This document shows, in pieces, positions 1-9,508 of a DNA stretch of 64,000 nucleotides. The notes beneath the pieces are model-generated. The model saw nothing but the letters and a program-made list of their open reading frames with translations, ran no database searches and was not told the origin of the DNA. A program made the translations under genes and the position numbers. Location of the stretch: contig NZ_JAEMNX010000005.1 in the NCBI RefSeq assembly GCF_016463975.1, positions 62,001 through 126,000 of the forward strand. The letters run 5' to 3'. Each line of letters opens with the position of its first letter. Position 1 is the first letter of the stretch. The stretch comes from Marinomonas transparens. GTDB taxonomy: Bacteria > Pseudomonadota > Gammaproteobacteria > Pseudomonadales > Marinomonadaceae.

Positions 1-447
1 CAAAAGCAAATTGACGCCATGATCGAAGAAGGAAAATTGGAAGCAGAAGCGGAAGCCGCTGCTAAAGAAGCCGCCACCCCAACAACGGTTGAAAGTGAAC
101 TGGCCAAAGAGCCCATCGCAGCGCAAATCAATTTCGATGATTTTGCCAAGGTGGATATGCGCATTGCTTTGATCGCCAAAGCTGAGCACGTAGAAAAAGC
201 CAATAAGTTACTTAAATTGACGTTAGATCTGGGTGGCGAAACTCGCACTGTATTTTCTGGTATTAAGTCAGCTTATAAGCCAGAAGACCTAGAAGGCAAA
301 CTGACGATCATGGTGGCCAACCTTGCACCACGTAAAATGAAATTTGGTTTATCGGAAGGCATGGTATTGGCCGCAGGCCCAGGTGGAGAGGAAATTTATC
401 TGCTTGAGCCCCACGCAGGCGCAAAACCCGGCCAACGGGTAATGTAA
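1..447 (+). CDS. metG: Methionyl-tRNA synthetase, C-terminal part (truncated by window edge)
   Basis: The reading frame is open from base 1, so only the last 148 codons are in the window. An Ala/Glu-rich linker is followed by an OB-fold tRNA-binding domain of the Trbp111/EMAP type, recognisable from [17 protein letters not shown], the [17 protein letters not shown] segment and the ending [14 protein letters not shown]. This is the dimerisation/tRNA-binding appendix of bacterial MetG, which charges tRNA-Met in the cytoplasm. The catalytic HIGH and KMSKS parts lie upstream of the window. The in-frame ATG at 19 is an internal methionine, not the start. A metG gene shortly upstream of rsx/rnf is a familiar arrangement in gammaproteobacteria. 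Confidence 0.93.
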   Translation, partial: QKQIDAMIEEGKLEAEAEAAAKEAATPTTVESELAKEPIAAQINFDDFAKVDMRIALIAKAEHVEKANKLLKLTLDLGGETRTVFSGIKSAYKPEDLEGKLTIMVANLAPRKMKFGLSEGMVLAAGPGGEEIYLLEPHAGAKPGQRVM

Positions 448-474
448 GGTTAAAATCAAGCGATATGGCCTCGT

Positions 475-512
475 CCACCTTATTTAAATAAGAACGATTA
501 TTAATAAGGTGG
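475..512 (+). terminator. Hairpin downstream of metG
   Basis: Ten-base arms CCACCTTATT (475-484) and AATAAGGTGG (503-512) enclose a second small stem (AATAA/TTATT). There is no clear U-tract after it, so it may be a weak terminator or an RNA-stabilising structure between metG and rsxA. Confidence 0.45.
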
Positions 513-707
513 GCAACATTAGTATTCTAAAATGATAAATCCAACTTATATAACAATAACCTATTATCGATATACTAAATCGGACTGAATTTACACTACG
601 TTTAGTCTTGTTAGTTATAAGTAGATTGGTATAGTTACGCTGCGCGCAATGTCATAATGCGTGTCTTACACTTTATACATTCATCGATTACTTTATTTGG
701 ACGTGAG

Positions 708-1289
708 ATGGCGGAATATCTCCTAATTCTGGTCAGCACCATACTGGTTAACAACTTTGTATTGGTACAGTTTTTGGGCCTTTGCCCTTTTATGGGTGTG
801 TCTGGAAAGCTAGAAACCTCTATTGGTATGGCGATGGCCACGACCTTTGTTCTGACCTTATCTAGCCTATGTAGTTACCTCACGTTCGAGTACATACTTC
901 AGCCATTTGGTCTTGAGTATTTAAAAACCATTTCCTTTATCTTGGTAATTGCCGTGGTTGTGCAGTTCACCGAAATGGTGGTTCACAAAACCAGCCCCTT
1001 GTTATATCGCGTCTTGGGGATTTTCTTACCCTTGATCACCACCAACTGTGCAGTATTGGGTGTTGCCCTGCAAAACACCAGCAAACAAAACGGTTTTGTC
1101 GAATCCATTCTCTATGGCTTTGGTGCCGCTGTTGGTTTCTCTTTTGTTCTAATCCTTTTCTCTGCTATGCGTGAACGCATCAATGTGGCGGATGTACCGA
1201 CGGCTTTCAAAGGCTCGGCTATCGGCATGGTAACCGCCGGATTAATGGCCCTTGCCTTCATGGGCTTTACTGCCCTAGTGCAGATTTAG
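708..1289 (+). CDS. rsxA: Electron transport complex subunit RsxA (RnfA)
   Basis: Integral membrane subunit of the Rsx/Rnf complex, which moves electrons between NADH and ferredoxin-type carriers coupled to ion movement, and in enterobacteria keeps SoxR reduced. The protein is 193 residues, the usual RsxA length, if it starts at the ATG at 708 ([16 protein letters not shown]). An upstream in-frame ATG at 657 would add 17 residues that do not look like the family. Family hallmarks are [33 protein letters not shown] and the [15 protein letters not shown] segment, with about six membrane helices. It is the first gene of rsxABCDGE and homologous to RsxE at the end of the operon. Confidence 0.95.
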   Translation: MAEYLLILVSTILVNNFVLVQFLGLCPFMGVSGKLETSIGMAMATTFVLTLSSLCSYLTFEYILQPFGLEYLKTISFILVIAVVVQFTEMVVHKTSPLLYRVLGIFLPLITTNCAVLGVALQNTSKQNGFVESILYGFGAAVGFSFVLILFSAMRERINVADVPTAFKGSAIGMVTAGLMALAFMGFTALVQI

Positions 1290-1297
1290 GAGCCATC

Positions 1298-1894
1298 ATG
1301 CTGACTGTTTTACTTGCTGTTGGAATCCTCGTTGCCCTATCGCTCATTTTTGGCGCCATCCTTGGTTATGCCAATGTGCGCTTCCATGTGGAAGGCGATC
1401 CGATTGTTGACCAAATCGACGCCCTGTTGCCGCAAACCCAATGTGGTCAATGTGGTCACCCTGGCTGCCGTCCCTATGCAGAAGCCATCTCCAATGGCGA
1501 AGCCATTAACCACTGCCCGCCCGGTGGCCAAGTCACCATTCAAGCCTTAGCGGACTTATTAGACGTGGAAGCCGTACCGTTAGACGGTGATCACGGTACA
1601 GAAACCGCAAAGCGTGTTGCGGTTATCCGTGAAGACGAATGCATAGGTTGCACGAAATGTATTCAGGCTTGCCCTGTGGATGCGATTCTCGGTGCCGCTA
1701 AGCAAATGCACACCGTCATCGCCGATGAATGCACTGGCTGTGACCTCTGTGTCGAGCCTTGTCCGGTAGATTGTATCGATATGGTAGAAGTCGGCGTGAC
1801 CTCTAGAACTTGGTCTTGGGATAAACCTCAAGGCATTGCAGCCACCTCATTAAATATTATTGCCACCGACCGCCAAACGGAGGCTGTACACTAA
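1298..1894 (+). CDS. rsxB: Electron transport complex iron-sulfur subunit RsxB (RnfB)
   Basis: Ferredoxin-like subunit of the Rsx complex, 198 residues. An N-terminal membrane anchor (residues 3-24) is followed by a 4Fe-4S domain with C49, C52, C57 and C73 ([14 protein letters not shown]). Two classical 4Fe-4S ferredoxin motifs follow: C115-C118-C121-C125 ([12 protein letters not shown]) and C145-C148-C151-C155 ([12 protein letters not shown]). The start at 1298 has a good AGGAG site and lies 8 bases after the rsxA stop, so the two are translationally close. It passes electrons between RsxC and the membrane subunits. Confidence 0.96.
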   Translation: MLTVLLAVGILVALSLIFGAILGYANVRFHVEGDPIVDQIDALLPQTQCGQCGHPGCRPYAEAISNGEAINHCPPGGQVTIQALADLLDVEAVPLDGDHGTETAKRVAVIREDECIGCTKCIQACPVDAILGAAKQMHTVIADECTGCDLCVEPCPVDCIDMVEVGVTSRTWSWDKPQGIAATSLNIIATDRQTEAVH

Positions 1895-1895
1895 T

Positions 1896-4775
1896 ATGCA
1901 AGCAGCACAGATTTTTTCCTTCCATGGTGGTATTCATCCAGAGCAGAACAAAGCGCAATCCTTGCAACTGCCATTAGGCCGCCCACCACTACCAAACGAG
2001 CTTATTTTGCCCCTTGGGCAACACATAGGACAAAGTTCTCGCCCCCTAGTAAAAATAGGCGACAAGGTACTCAAAGGCCAAACCATTGCGATGAACAATG
2101 GCTTTCTCAGCAGCTTCTTGCACGCCCCAACATCTGGCACCATCAGTGCGATTGAAGAGCGTTTGATTGCGCACCCATCCGGTCTAAGTGACCTCTGTAT
2201 TATCCTCACGCCAGACGGACAAGATGAGTGGACAGAACTCACCCCACTCGTGGACTGGAAAGTTGGCAGTAAAACCGATGTCTTGGCCTATCTAAGTGAA
2301 ATGGGCATTGTGGGGATGGGCGGTGCAGGCTTCCCGACACAAGTGAAGTTACAAGGGGCCCATAAGCACCCGCTCAGTCACTTCATCATTAACGCCGCAG
2401 AATGCGAACCTTACATCACTGCAGATGACATGCTGATCCGTGAAAAAACACTGGAATTGATCCTTGGCATCGAGATCCTGCAACATTTGGTTGAAGCAGA
2501 CCAAGTGGTGATCGGTATAGAAGACAACAAACCCACCGCTATTGCTGCGCTAAATCGCTTATTGGATGAGCGTAACAGCACCATAAAAGTCGCCGTTGTT
2601 CCGACCAAATACCCTTCTGGCGGTGAAAAACAACTGATTCAACTATTGACCAACAAAGAAGTACCAAGCGGCCAACACCCTGCCGATATTGGCATTCTTT
2701 GCCAAAATGTCGGCACCTGTGTCGCAGTACACGACGCTATTTATCAAGGTAAGCCGCTGATTTCCCGTTTCACCACCCTAACGGGAGACGCGTTAAAGTC
2801 ACCGCAAAACGTCGAAGCCTTATTGGGCACTCCGATTGCGCATTTATTGGACTACGCTGAATCCGAACAAAAAAAGCTGCACCGCTTAGTCATGGGTGGC
2901 CCTATGATGGGCTACACGCTCGATTCTGCGGTGGTGCCTATCGTCAAAACCAGTAACTGTATTCTGGCAGCAACGAAGAAAGAACTCCCCACTCCGGCAC
3001 CAGAGCAAGCTTGCATACGCTGTGGCATGTGTGAACAAGCTTGCCCTGCCAGCTTGCTACCACAGCAATTACTTTGGTTTAGCAAAAGCCAAGAGCACGA
3101 AAAAGCCGAACACTACAATCTTTTCGATTGCATCGAATGCGGTGCTTGTTCTTACGTATGCCCAAGTAGTATTCCTTTGGTGCAATACTATCGTCATTCT
3201 AAAAGCAGCATTCGTGAAGCCCGCGAAGCCAATGTAAAATCTGATTTAGCCAAGCAACGCTTTGAAGCTCGTCAAGCTCGCCAAGAGGCAGAAGCGGCGG
3301 AGAAAGAAGCCAAGCGTCTCGCTCGTCAAAAAGCGACAACGCAAAAAGCCAGTGATAAAGCGGCGCCGACAAAAGCGGCAACTTCAGCAACAGCAACGCC
3401 TTCAGCCGCATCAACGAATGATGAAAGCAAAAAGCTGAAAATCGATCTAGCTATTGGTAAAACCAAGCTTAAGAAACTACAAAAGCAATTACTTGCCGCG
3501 CAAGAGAATGAACACCTAGAAGAAATCAATGCTCTACAACAACAAGCCACCGAGCAAGAAAAACAGGTCGCTTTACTAGAAGAGGAATTGGCAAAAGTCA
3601 GCACAGCAGCACCTTCTGCCGCAGCCACACCAGCGCCAGCAAAAGCCCCTGTCAGCGACGAATTGAAAAAAGCCAAGGTCGATGTTGCTTTAATAGGCGT
3701 GAAACTGAAAAAGCTACAAAAACAACTCCTAGAAAATCCTGACGACAATGAGATAAAAACTAAAATTGCAGGCTTTGAAGCGGATCTAAAAGCCGCTCAA
3801 GCCCTATTGGAAAAACTCGGGGCAAACGGGCCGGCAACCACAGTAGCGAAAGCGGCAGTCAGCGACGAATTGAAAAAGCTGAAAATCGACGCGGCCATTG
3901 CCAAAGCAGCGGTCAAAAAAGTTGAGAAAGCGCTGAAAAAAGCAGAAGAGATTCAGGCACCTGAAATCGATGCCATACGCCAGCAGCTAAAAGAAGCACA
4001 GCAACGCGCTGATAACTTAGAAAAAACACTCGCCAATCCAGCTCCTGCTGCGCCAGCAGCAATAGCCTCGTCACCTGCAAACGCCGACGCCGATAAGAAA
4101 CGTAAAATAGACCTTGCGGTAGCCAAGGCTGGCATCAAAAAAGCGGAAAAGAACATTGCGCTCTTAAAAGAACAAGGCAAAGACGAGGCAGAGATTGAAG
4201 CGTCAGAATGGCCTAAGAAATTGGCAGAGGCGCAAGCAAAACTAGCGACACTCGAAACAGAAACAAATCCTTCTGAAACGGCCACAGCGCCAGCAGCATC
4301 AATGACCCCTGCTAATGCCGATGCGGATAAAAAACGTAAAATCGACCTTGCGGTAGCCAAAGCGGGCATTAAGAAGGCAGAAAAGAACATTGCGCTTTTA
4401 AAAGAACAAGGCAAAGACGATGCAGAGATTGAAGCATCAGAATGGCCTCAGAAATTGGCAGAAGCTCAAGCAAAATTAGCCACACTCGAATCGCAAACAA
4501 ACGAGCCAACCGCAGCGCCTAAAATAGAGACAAAAACGTCGGACGAAAAGCCAAATTTAGCGGAACAAATCAAAAAGCAAAAAATTGCCGCCGCCTTAGC
4601 AAAAGCACAAATAAATAAGCTGACCAAACGCCTAGAAAACAGTGTTGAAGGTACGCCTGAGGAAGCAGAAAGTATTCAACAGGAAATCCTCGCAGCACAG
4701 CAAAAACAACAGGATGCAGAGCGGCTTTTAGCGCAACTCACCCATTCGCAAGATAACACGCAAGAGAATCGTTAG
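1896..4775 (+). CDS. rsxC: Electron transport complex subunit RsxC (RnfC) with long repeat tail
   Basis: NADH/FMN-binding peripheral subunit of the Rsx complex. The start is the ATG at 1896 (MQAAQIFSFHGG), one base after the rsxB stop and preceded by CGGAGG; a TTG 36 bases upstream would lie inside rsxB. Residues 1-440 form the catalytic part: a glycine-rich GIVGMGGAGFPTQVK segment near 137-151 and two 4Fe-4S motifs, CIRCGMCEQACP near 372 and CIECGACSYVCP near 411. The remaining roughly 500 residues are an Ala/Lys/Glu-rich, probably helical tail built from about six related units around the core K-(L/R)-K-(I/V)-D-x-A-(I/V). Two units are nearly identical. Such tails are known in gammaproteobacterial RsxC, but at 959 residues this one is long. 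Confidence 0.95.
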   Translation: MQAAQIFSFHGGIHPEQNKAQSLQLPLGRPPLPNELILPLGQHIGQSSRPLVKIGDKVLKGQTIAMNNGFLSSFLHAPTSGTISAIEERLIAHPSGLSDLCIILTPDGQDEWTELTPLVDWKVGSKTDVLAYLSEMGIVGMGGAGFPTQVKLQGAHKHPLSHFIINAAECEPYITADDMLIREKTLELILGIEILQHLVEADQVVIGIEDNKPTAIAALNRLLDERNSTIKVAVVPTKYPSGGEKQLIQLLTNKEVPSGQHPADIGILCQNVGTCVAVHDAIYQGKPLISRFTTLTGDALKSPQNVEALLGTPIAHLLDYAESEQKKLHRLVMGGPMMGYTLDSAVVPIVKTSNCILAATKKELPTPAPEQACIRCGMCEQACPASLLPQQLLWFSKSQEHEKAEHYNLFDCIECGACSYVCPSSIPLVQYYRHSKSSIREAREANVKSDLAKQRFEARQARQEAEAAEKEAKRLARQKATTQKASDKAAPTKAATSATATPSAASTNDESKKLKIDLAIGKTKLKKLQKQLLAAQENEHLEEINALQQQATEQEKQVALLEEELAKVSTAAPSAAATPAPAKAPVSDELKKAKVDVALIGVKLKKLQKQLLENPDDNEIKTKIAGFEADLKAAQALLEKLGANGPATTVAKAAVSDELKKLKIDAAIAKAAVKKVEKALKKAEEIQAPEIDAIRQQLKEAQQRADNLEKTLANPAPAAPAAIASSPANADADKKRKIDLAVAKAGIKKAEKNIALLKEQGKDEAEIEASEWPKKLAEAQAKLATLETETNPSETATAPAASMTPANADADKKRKIDLAVAKAGIKKAEKNIALLKEQGKDDAEIEASEWPQKLAEAQAKLATLESQTNEPTAAPKIETKTSDEKPNLAEQIKKQKIAAALAKAQINKLTKRLENSVEGTPEEAESIQQEILAAQQKQQDAERLLAQLTHSQDNTQENR
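4080..4491 (+). repeat. Tandem near-identical repeat units within rsxC
   Basis: Two copies of a roughly 178-base unit start at 4080 and 4314 (period 234 bases, 78 codons). Each encodes NADADKKRKIDLAVAKAG, then the same helical segment through NIALLKEQGKD and EASEWP to KLATLE. The copies differ mainly at synonymous positions plus a few substitutions, which indicates duplication followed by divergence or purifying selection. Confidence 0.85.
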
Positions 4776-5834
4776 ATGGCATTATTGAGGATCACCTCAC
4801 CCCACACTCAACGTGCAGGACAGCGCACCTCTTGGGTAATGCAAATGGTCATTTTAGCGACCCTACCCGGCATTATTGTACAAACTTGGCTATTTGGCTG
4901 GGGCACGGCGATCAACTTGATCATTGCAGGCATTACCGCGCTATTATGCGAAGCCGCTATCTTATCAATGCGTCGCCGCCCTGTGGCTTTCTTTCTAAAA
5001 GACTACAGTGCTTTATTAACCGCTGTGTTGCTTGGTGTTGCGCTCCCCCCCGCAGTGCCTTGGTGGGTAACAGTAACCGCGGTGGGCTTTGCCATTATTT
5101 TCGCCAAACAAATCTATGGCGGCCTAGGGAATAACCCGTTCAACCCGGCTATGGTGGGTTACGCCATTGTGCTGGTGTCTTTTCCTGTGCCCATGAGCCA
5201 GTGGCTTGGTGTGCAAGAGCTGGTTGCTTCTGGCAACAGTTTATCCTTTATGCAAAGTCTACAGGCGATTTTTCATCACCTTCCCGCTATCGACAGCTAC
5301 ACCATGGCAACCCCTTTAGACGGTTTCAAACATAAGGACTTGCTCGATAGTGACACCGCTTTTAATACCATCGCTGCCTTACAGACACTAAATTTACGTA
5401 GCTGGATGTGGGTTAACCTCGCCTATTTGCTTGGCGGTATCGCTTTACTTTGGTTGCGTATTATCACTTGGCATACTCCTGTGGCACTGCTTGGTGCTTT
5501 GTTTGTCATGTCGGGTATTTTCTACCTGATTGATCCCAGCAATGCCGCTAGCCCAGTATTTCATCTAACCACTGGTGCGGCGATGTTTGGCGCCTTCTTT
5601 ATCGCTACCGATCCTGTGTCTTCCTGTACCAGTAATCGTGGTAAATTGGTTTACGGTGCAGGAATAGGCATCTTGGTCTATGTGATTAGGGCTTGGGGGG
5701 GTTACCCTGATGGCATGGCATTTGGTGTCTTGTTGATGAATTTTGCAGCGCCCTTGATTGATTATTACACTCAGCCAAGAACCTATGGTCATAAGAAAGC
5801 GAAAACAGGTCTCAACATTAAGGAGGACAACTAA
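4776..5834 (+). CDS. rsxD: Electron transport complex flavoprotein RsxD (RnfD)
   Basis: Integral membrane flavoprotein subunit of the Rsx complex, 352 residues, related to NqrB. The start ATG directly abuts the rsxC stop. Several hydrophobic helices are visible. In the MATPLDGFK segment T179 sits where the family carries covalently bound FMN. Conserved FAKQIYGGLGNNPFNPAM and the C-terminal TGAAMFGAFFIATDPVSS also fit RnfD. It overlaps rsxG by one base (TAATG). Confidence 0.95.
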   Translation: MALLRITSPHTQRAGQRTSWVMQMVILATLPGIIVQTWLFGWGTAINLIIAGITALLCEAAILSMRRRPVAFFLKDYSALLTAVLLGVALPPAVPWWVTVTAVGFAIIFAKQIYGGLGNNPFNPAMVGYAIVLVSFPVPMSQWLGVQELVASGNSLSFMQSLQAIFHHLPAIDSYTMATPLDGFKHKDLLDSDTAFNTIAALQTLNLRSWMWVNLAYLLGGIALLWLRIITWHTPVALLGALFVMSGIFYLIDPSNAASPVFHLTTGAAMFGAFFIATDPVSSCTSNRGKLVYGAGIGILVYVIRAWGGYPDGMAFGVLLMNFAAPLIDYYTQPRTYGHKKAKTGLNIKEDN

Positions 5835-6451
5835 TGGAATTGTTTGCCTCCATTCGTCGTAACAGTGTTGGCTTAGGTCTCTTCGCGGTGCTTACTGCGG
5901 GGCTTATCGCTATCACTCATCTGTTAACCGAGCGCACCATACAAAATAATATTCTAGATGCCCAAATTTCAGCCTTTAATGAAATATTGCCTGCGGATTT
6001 GTATGATAATGACCTCACTAAAGACACCGCTATGCTGGCTGCCGATCCACTATTGGGCAGTGCTGAACCAATCAAAATCCACCTTGCCCGCAAAGACGGT
6101 AAGGTCACTGGTATTATTTTTGAAACCATAGCACCACGGGGCTATAACGGTAATCTAGATATGCTGGTCGCCGTCAACAAACATGGCGTAGTGACTGGCA
6201 GTCGTGTCATTAGTCATAAAGAAACGCCCGGACTTGGGGATAAGGTCGACTTAAAAAAATCTAACTGGATTTTAAGCTTTGCAAATAAGTCCCTATCTAA
6301 CCCTGGATTAAAAGGCTGGGGCGTTAAAAAAGATGGCGGCGATTTTGACCAATTTACTGGGGCAACCATCACCCCTCGGGCCGTCGTGCGCTCCGTTAAA
6401 AATACGCTACTTTATTTCGAACAACATAAAGATGCGCTGCTAGCGCGTTAG
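5834..6451 (+). CDS. rsxG: Electron transport complex flavoprotein RsxG (RnfG)
   Basis: FMN-binding subunit of the Rsx complex, 205 residues. One N-terminal helix (about residues 13-30) anchors a periplasmic FMN-binding domain. The covalent flavin motif is FTGATITPRAVV, with T178 the predicted phosphoester-linked threonine; the ETPGLGDKVDL segment is also typical. A strong AGGAGG (5821-5826) precedes the ATG, whose first base is shared with the rsxD stop codon, indicating translational coupling. Confidence 0.95.
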   Translation: MELFASIRRNSVGLGLFAVLTAGLIAITHLLTERTIQNNILDAQISAFNEILPADLYDNDLTKDTAMLAADPLLGSAEPIKIHLARKDGKVTGIIFETIAPRGYNGNLDMLVAVNKHGVVTGSRVISHKETPGLGDKVDLKKSNWILSFANKSLSNPGLKGWGVKKDGGDFDQFTGATITPRAVVRSVKNTLLYFEQHKDALLAR

Positions 6452-6460
6452 GATAATCCA

Positions 6461-7225
6461 ATGACAACAAGCGCCGAGACAATCGATAGCGAAGCGATTC
6501 AAGAGAATAAGCCAAGCGCGAACTATGCGGAGATCATCTACAACGGTATCTGGAAGAATAACCCCGCCCTAGTACAGTTATTAGGCTTATGCCCAATGCT
6601 CGCGGTTACCAGTACTGTGGTTAATGCGCTGGGACTAGGGCTTGCCACCATGGTGGTATTGATGGGCTCTAACATAGCGGTTTCTCTAATTCGTAATTAT
6701 GTGGCGGATGCGGTGCGTCTGCCTGCTTTTGTGATGATTATCGCGTCTTTTACCACCTGCATCGAACTCATCATGCAAGCCTATACCTACGAGCTGTATC
6801 AAATTCTCGGTATCTTCATTCCATTAATCGTCACCAATTGTGCGATTTTAGGACGTGCTGATGCCTTTGCCAGCCGCAACCCTGTTTTACCGTCTGCGCT
6901 CGATGGCTTGATGATGGGACTGGGCTTTACCGTTATTCTGATTGCCCTTGGTGCCATGCGAGAATTGATCGGTCAAGGTACACTCTTTACTGATATGCAG
7001 CTGCTGTTTGGCGACTCGGCAGCGCATTGGAAATTGGTTGTCTTCGACAACTACCCTAATGTGCTTTTTGCTATCTTACCACCCGGCGCCTTTATTGGCT
7101 TAGGACTGCTCATCGCCTTTAAGAACTACCTTGATGAGCGAGAAAAGAACCGTATCGCAGCACAAAAAGCCATAGATGGTCCAAGCGAGTCGAAGCGTGT
7201 TCGTGTCACAGGGCAAGTTGGTTAA
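6461..7225 (+). CDS. rsxE: Electron transport complex subunit RsxE (RnfE)
   Basis: Integral membrane subunit of the Rsx complex and paralogue of RsxA; 254 residues, slightly longer than enterobacterial RsxE because of both ends. The core shows [19 protein letters not shown], a segment with CIELIMQAY, and [20 protein letters not shown], matching the family, with about six helices. It starts 9 bases after the rsxG stop and is the last rsx gene, followed shortly by nth. Confidence 0.95.
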   Translation: MTTSAETIDSEAIQENKPSANYAEIIYNGIWKNNPALVQLLGLCPMLAVTSTVVNALGLGLATMVVLMGSNIAVSLIRNYVADAVRLPAFVMIIASFTTCIELIMQAYTYELYQILGIFIPLIVTNCAILGRADAFASRNPVLPSALDGLMMGLGFTVILIALGAMRELIGQGTLFTDMQLLFGDSAAHWKLVVFDNYPNVLFAILPPGAFIGLGLLIAFKNYLDEREKNRIAAQKAIDGPSESKRVRVTGQVG

Positions 7226-7236
7226 ACCGCTTTAGC

Positions 7237-7257
7237 TCCTCCCCCTGCTATGGAGGA
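7237..7257 (+). terminator. Short GC-rich hairpin between rsxE and nth
   Basis: Arms TCCTCC (7237-7242) and GGAGGA (7252-7257) flank the loop CCCTGCTAT. There is no U-tract. The loop core resembles that of the hairpin at 36781-36813. It overlaps the possible ATG at 7250, which argues against that codon as the nth start. Confidence 0.3.
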
Positions 7258-7291
7258 AGATTGGAAAAAAGTAAAACGAAAGGTAGGTAAA

Positions 7292-7927
7292 GTGAATAAA
7301 CAAAAGCGCCACGAGATTTTTTCACGCTTACGAGCGGAAAACCCAAATCCCGTTACGGAACTGGAATACAGTTCGCCTTTTGAATTACTTATCGCTGTTT
7401 TGTTCTCCGCTCAAGCGACCGACGTCAGTGTCAATAAAGCCACTCGCAAGCTCTTCCCCGTAGCTAATACCCCTGAAACCATGCTGGCTCTGGGGGTTGA
7501 TGGGCTAAAAAGCTATATCAAAACCATCGGATTGTTTAATGCCAAAGCCGAAAACGCCATAAAAACCTGTCAACTCTTGATCGAAAAGCACAACAGTGTG
7601 GTGCCAGAAACCCGCGAAGAGCTAGAAGCCCTACCCGGTGTTGGCCGTAAAACCGCGAATGTGGTGCTCAACACGGCTTTTCGACAGGTCGCCATGGCGG
7701 TAGATACGCATATTTTCCGTTTTGGAAATCGCACTAAAGTCGCACCGGGGAAAAACGTGTTAGAAGTGGAAATGAAGCTACTCAAATTTGTTCCGAAAGA
7801 GTTTTTACTCGATGCTCACCACTGGATGATACTTCATGGGCGCTACATTTGTGTGGCACGTAAGCCGAAATGTGACGCTTGTATTATTGAAGACCTTTGT
7901 GAGTTTAAAGATAAGACCTCTAGCTAA
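7292..7927 (+). CDS. nth: Endonuclease III (Nth), DNA glycosylase/AP lyase
   Basis: Removes oxidised pyrimidines and cleaves the AP site by beta-elimination in base-excision repair. With the GTG start at 7292 (preceded by AGGTAGGT) the protein has 211 residues, the same as E. coli Nth; an ATG at 7250 would add 14 atypical residues. The helix-hairpin-helix segment LPGVGRKTANVV carries catalytic K120, VDTHIF carries catalytic D138, and the C-terminal 4Fe-4S loop has the Cys spacing CVARKPKCDACIIEDLC. The rsx-nth linkage is widely conserved in gammaproteobacteria. Confidence 0.95.
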   Translation: MNKQKRHEIFSRLRAENPNPVTELEYSSPFELLIAVLFSAQATDVSVNKATRKLFPVANTPETMLALGVDGLKSYIKTIGLFNAKAENAIKTCQLLIEKHNSVVPETREELEALPGVGRKTANVVLNTAFRQVAMAVDTHIFRFGNRTKVAPGKNVLEVEMKLLKFVPKEFLLDAHHWMILHGRYICVARKPKCDACIIEDLCEFKDKTSS

Positions 7928-8152
7928 CGCCTGCTTCTTTTCAATAAAACTAGCCAAGCCAAAACCACTGGACACGCTATTCTCGCTCAATCACATTGTC
8001 ATAACTACTTGACTGTAATAGCATGGCCAGCATGGTCTGATTAAAAATCAAACGCATCACGGCGACATAAGGTATTGTCTTTTTTACTCAATCAACAAAA
8101 AAAATAGCATATTCATTATTATGAGCGAATCACTTTCAAGGAAGAATATAAA

Positions 8153-9478
8153 GTGCGATCCATGAAAATATGGCTAAATGGTGTGTATAGTCATATCTGT
8201 CGTTCACTCTCCGAGAGTGCAGAATATTTTCTACCCCACGCTTTTTACATAGGTATAATTGGCCTAATTGGTTTCCCGTCATACTATTTGCTATGGACTT
8301 ATATATTTCCACAGCCTTATGATAGCCTAGCATTACGCCTACTAGGCAGCCTTTTATTTTTAGGGCTAACACTCCTAAAAGTTTGGCCGAGCTGGATGCG
8401 ACCATATGCTAACCTCTACTGGCTAGTTGGCATGACTTACGCGTTACCCTTCTTTTTTACTTATATGTTACTGATGAACAACGGCAACATTGTCTGGTCT
8501 ATGTCAACTATGGCGGGGTTGACCTTACTAATATTGGCAGCTTACAACTGGATATTATTCATAACTATGTTTCTTATCGGTTCATTACTAGCTATATTGG
8601 CCTATGCTCTAACCGTCGATAAAGTCGTATTCAGCCCCTACCTTGTCCAACTACCTATCTATACTTTTTTGATCATCACCACTAGCATCATTTTTTATTA
8701 TCCCTATCGATTAAAACAGGAAAAGCTCAAAGTACTAGCATCTATTGGAGCTGAGGTTTCTCATGAACTAAGAACGCCACTGATGACCATTCGAAACCAT
8801 GCCTATGGACTAGAAAAAAATCTACCTAAACTACTACACGCCTATGAATTAGCGAAAGTGCATAACCTGGTCACAAACACGATCAGGTCAGATGCATTTA
8901 ACGCCTTAGAGCATTCCATAAAGCAAATCGAAAGCGAAGTCAGGCATTCCAATACCGTTATTGACATGCTATTAATGAACTTGAGCAACCCCAAAGTAAA
9001 TAGGGAAGAGCTCGAGCACTTTTCTATGGCAAATATCATCACCCAAGCACTTCAGCGCTATCCGTTCGACTCCAATAAAGAACGTAAAGTTGTCAAAACA
9101 GAACTTAGTAAAGACTTTCAGTTTTTAGGCTCGGATATACTCATGATGCATGTGATTTTTAATCTGCTTAAAAATGCCCTAGTATTTACAAATGATGTTT
9201 CGGAAGCCAGTATTGAAATAACCCTAGATAAAAAGCCTAATGCAAACCTTCTCTATTTTAGAGACAATGGCAGAGGGATCTCGCTACAGGACAAAGACTC
9301 AATTTTTGAAAACTTTTATTCTTCCGGCAATCAGGATAAGGGGGCTGGAACGGGCATTGGTTTAGCGTTTTGTAAAAAAGTATTAGAGAGCTTTAATGCC
9401 AGCATTAAATGCGACTCTGAACTTGGAGAATTTACAGAGTTTGTGCTTTCTTTTCCCATGACGGAACAAAAAAACTAA
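8153..9478 (+). CDS. CqsS/LqsS-like quorum-sensing sensor histidine kinase
   Basis: Predicted inner-membrane receptor kinase of 441 residues. A GTG start at 8153 is supported by AAGGAAG eight bases upstream; an ATG follows at 8162. Residues about 25-185 hold six hydrophobic segments and no large periplasmic loop, as in the CAI-1 receptor CqsS. The kinase core follows: H-box VSHELRTPLMTIRNHAYGLE with H204, then a long LPKLLHAYELAKVHNL segment characteristic of CqsS/LqsS H-boxes, N-box FNLLKNAL, and G-boxes DNGRGISL and GAGTGIGLAFCKKVL. Unlike Vibrio CqsS there is no fused receiver domain, so it resembles Legionella LqsS. It is followed by a response regulator and, convergent, an autoinducer synthase. 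The specific ligand is inferred from these neighbours. Confidence 0.85.
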   Translation: MRSMKIWLNGVYSHICRSLSESAEYFLPHAFYIGIIGLIGFPSYYLLWTYIFPQPYDSLALRLLGSLLFLGLTLLKVWPSWMRPYANLYWLVGMTYALPFFFTYMLLMNNGNIVWSMSTMAGLTLLILAAYNWILFITMFLIGSLLAILAYALTVDKVVFSPYLVQLPIYTFLIITTSIIFYYPYRLKQEKLKVLASIGAEVSHELRTPLMTIRNHAYGLEKNLPKLLHAYELAKVHNLVTNTIRSDAFNALEHSIKQIESEVRHSNTVIDMLLMNLSNPKVNREELEHFSMANIITQALQRYPFDSNKERKVVKTELSKDFQFLGSDILMMHVIFNLLKNALVFTNDVSEASIEITLDKKPNANLLYFRDNGRGISLQDKDSIFENFYSSGNQDKGAGTGIGLAFCKKVLESFNASIKCDSELGEFTEFVLSFPMTEQKN

Positions 9479-9508
9479 AAAAATAGTAACTAAAAAGATG
9501 GAATTTTA

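Noticed and set aside
3326..4414. Long minus-strand ORFs (140 and 153 codons) opposite the rsxC tail
   Set aside because: They read the complement of the repetitive, Ala/Lys/Glu-coding sequence, giving low-complexity Ser/Ala/Phe-rich proteins with the same repeat; rsxC is certain.
7250..7291. ATG at 7250 as the nth start
   Set aside because: It lies inside a hairpin and adds residues absent from the family; the GTG at 7292 gives the exact usual length.
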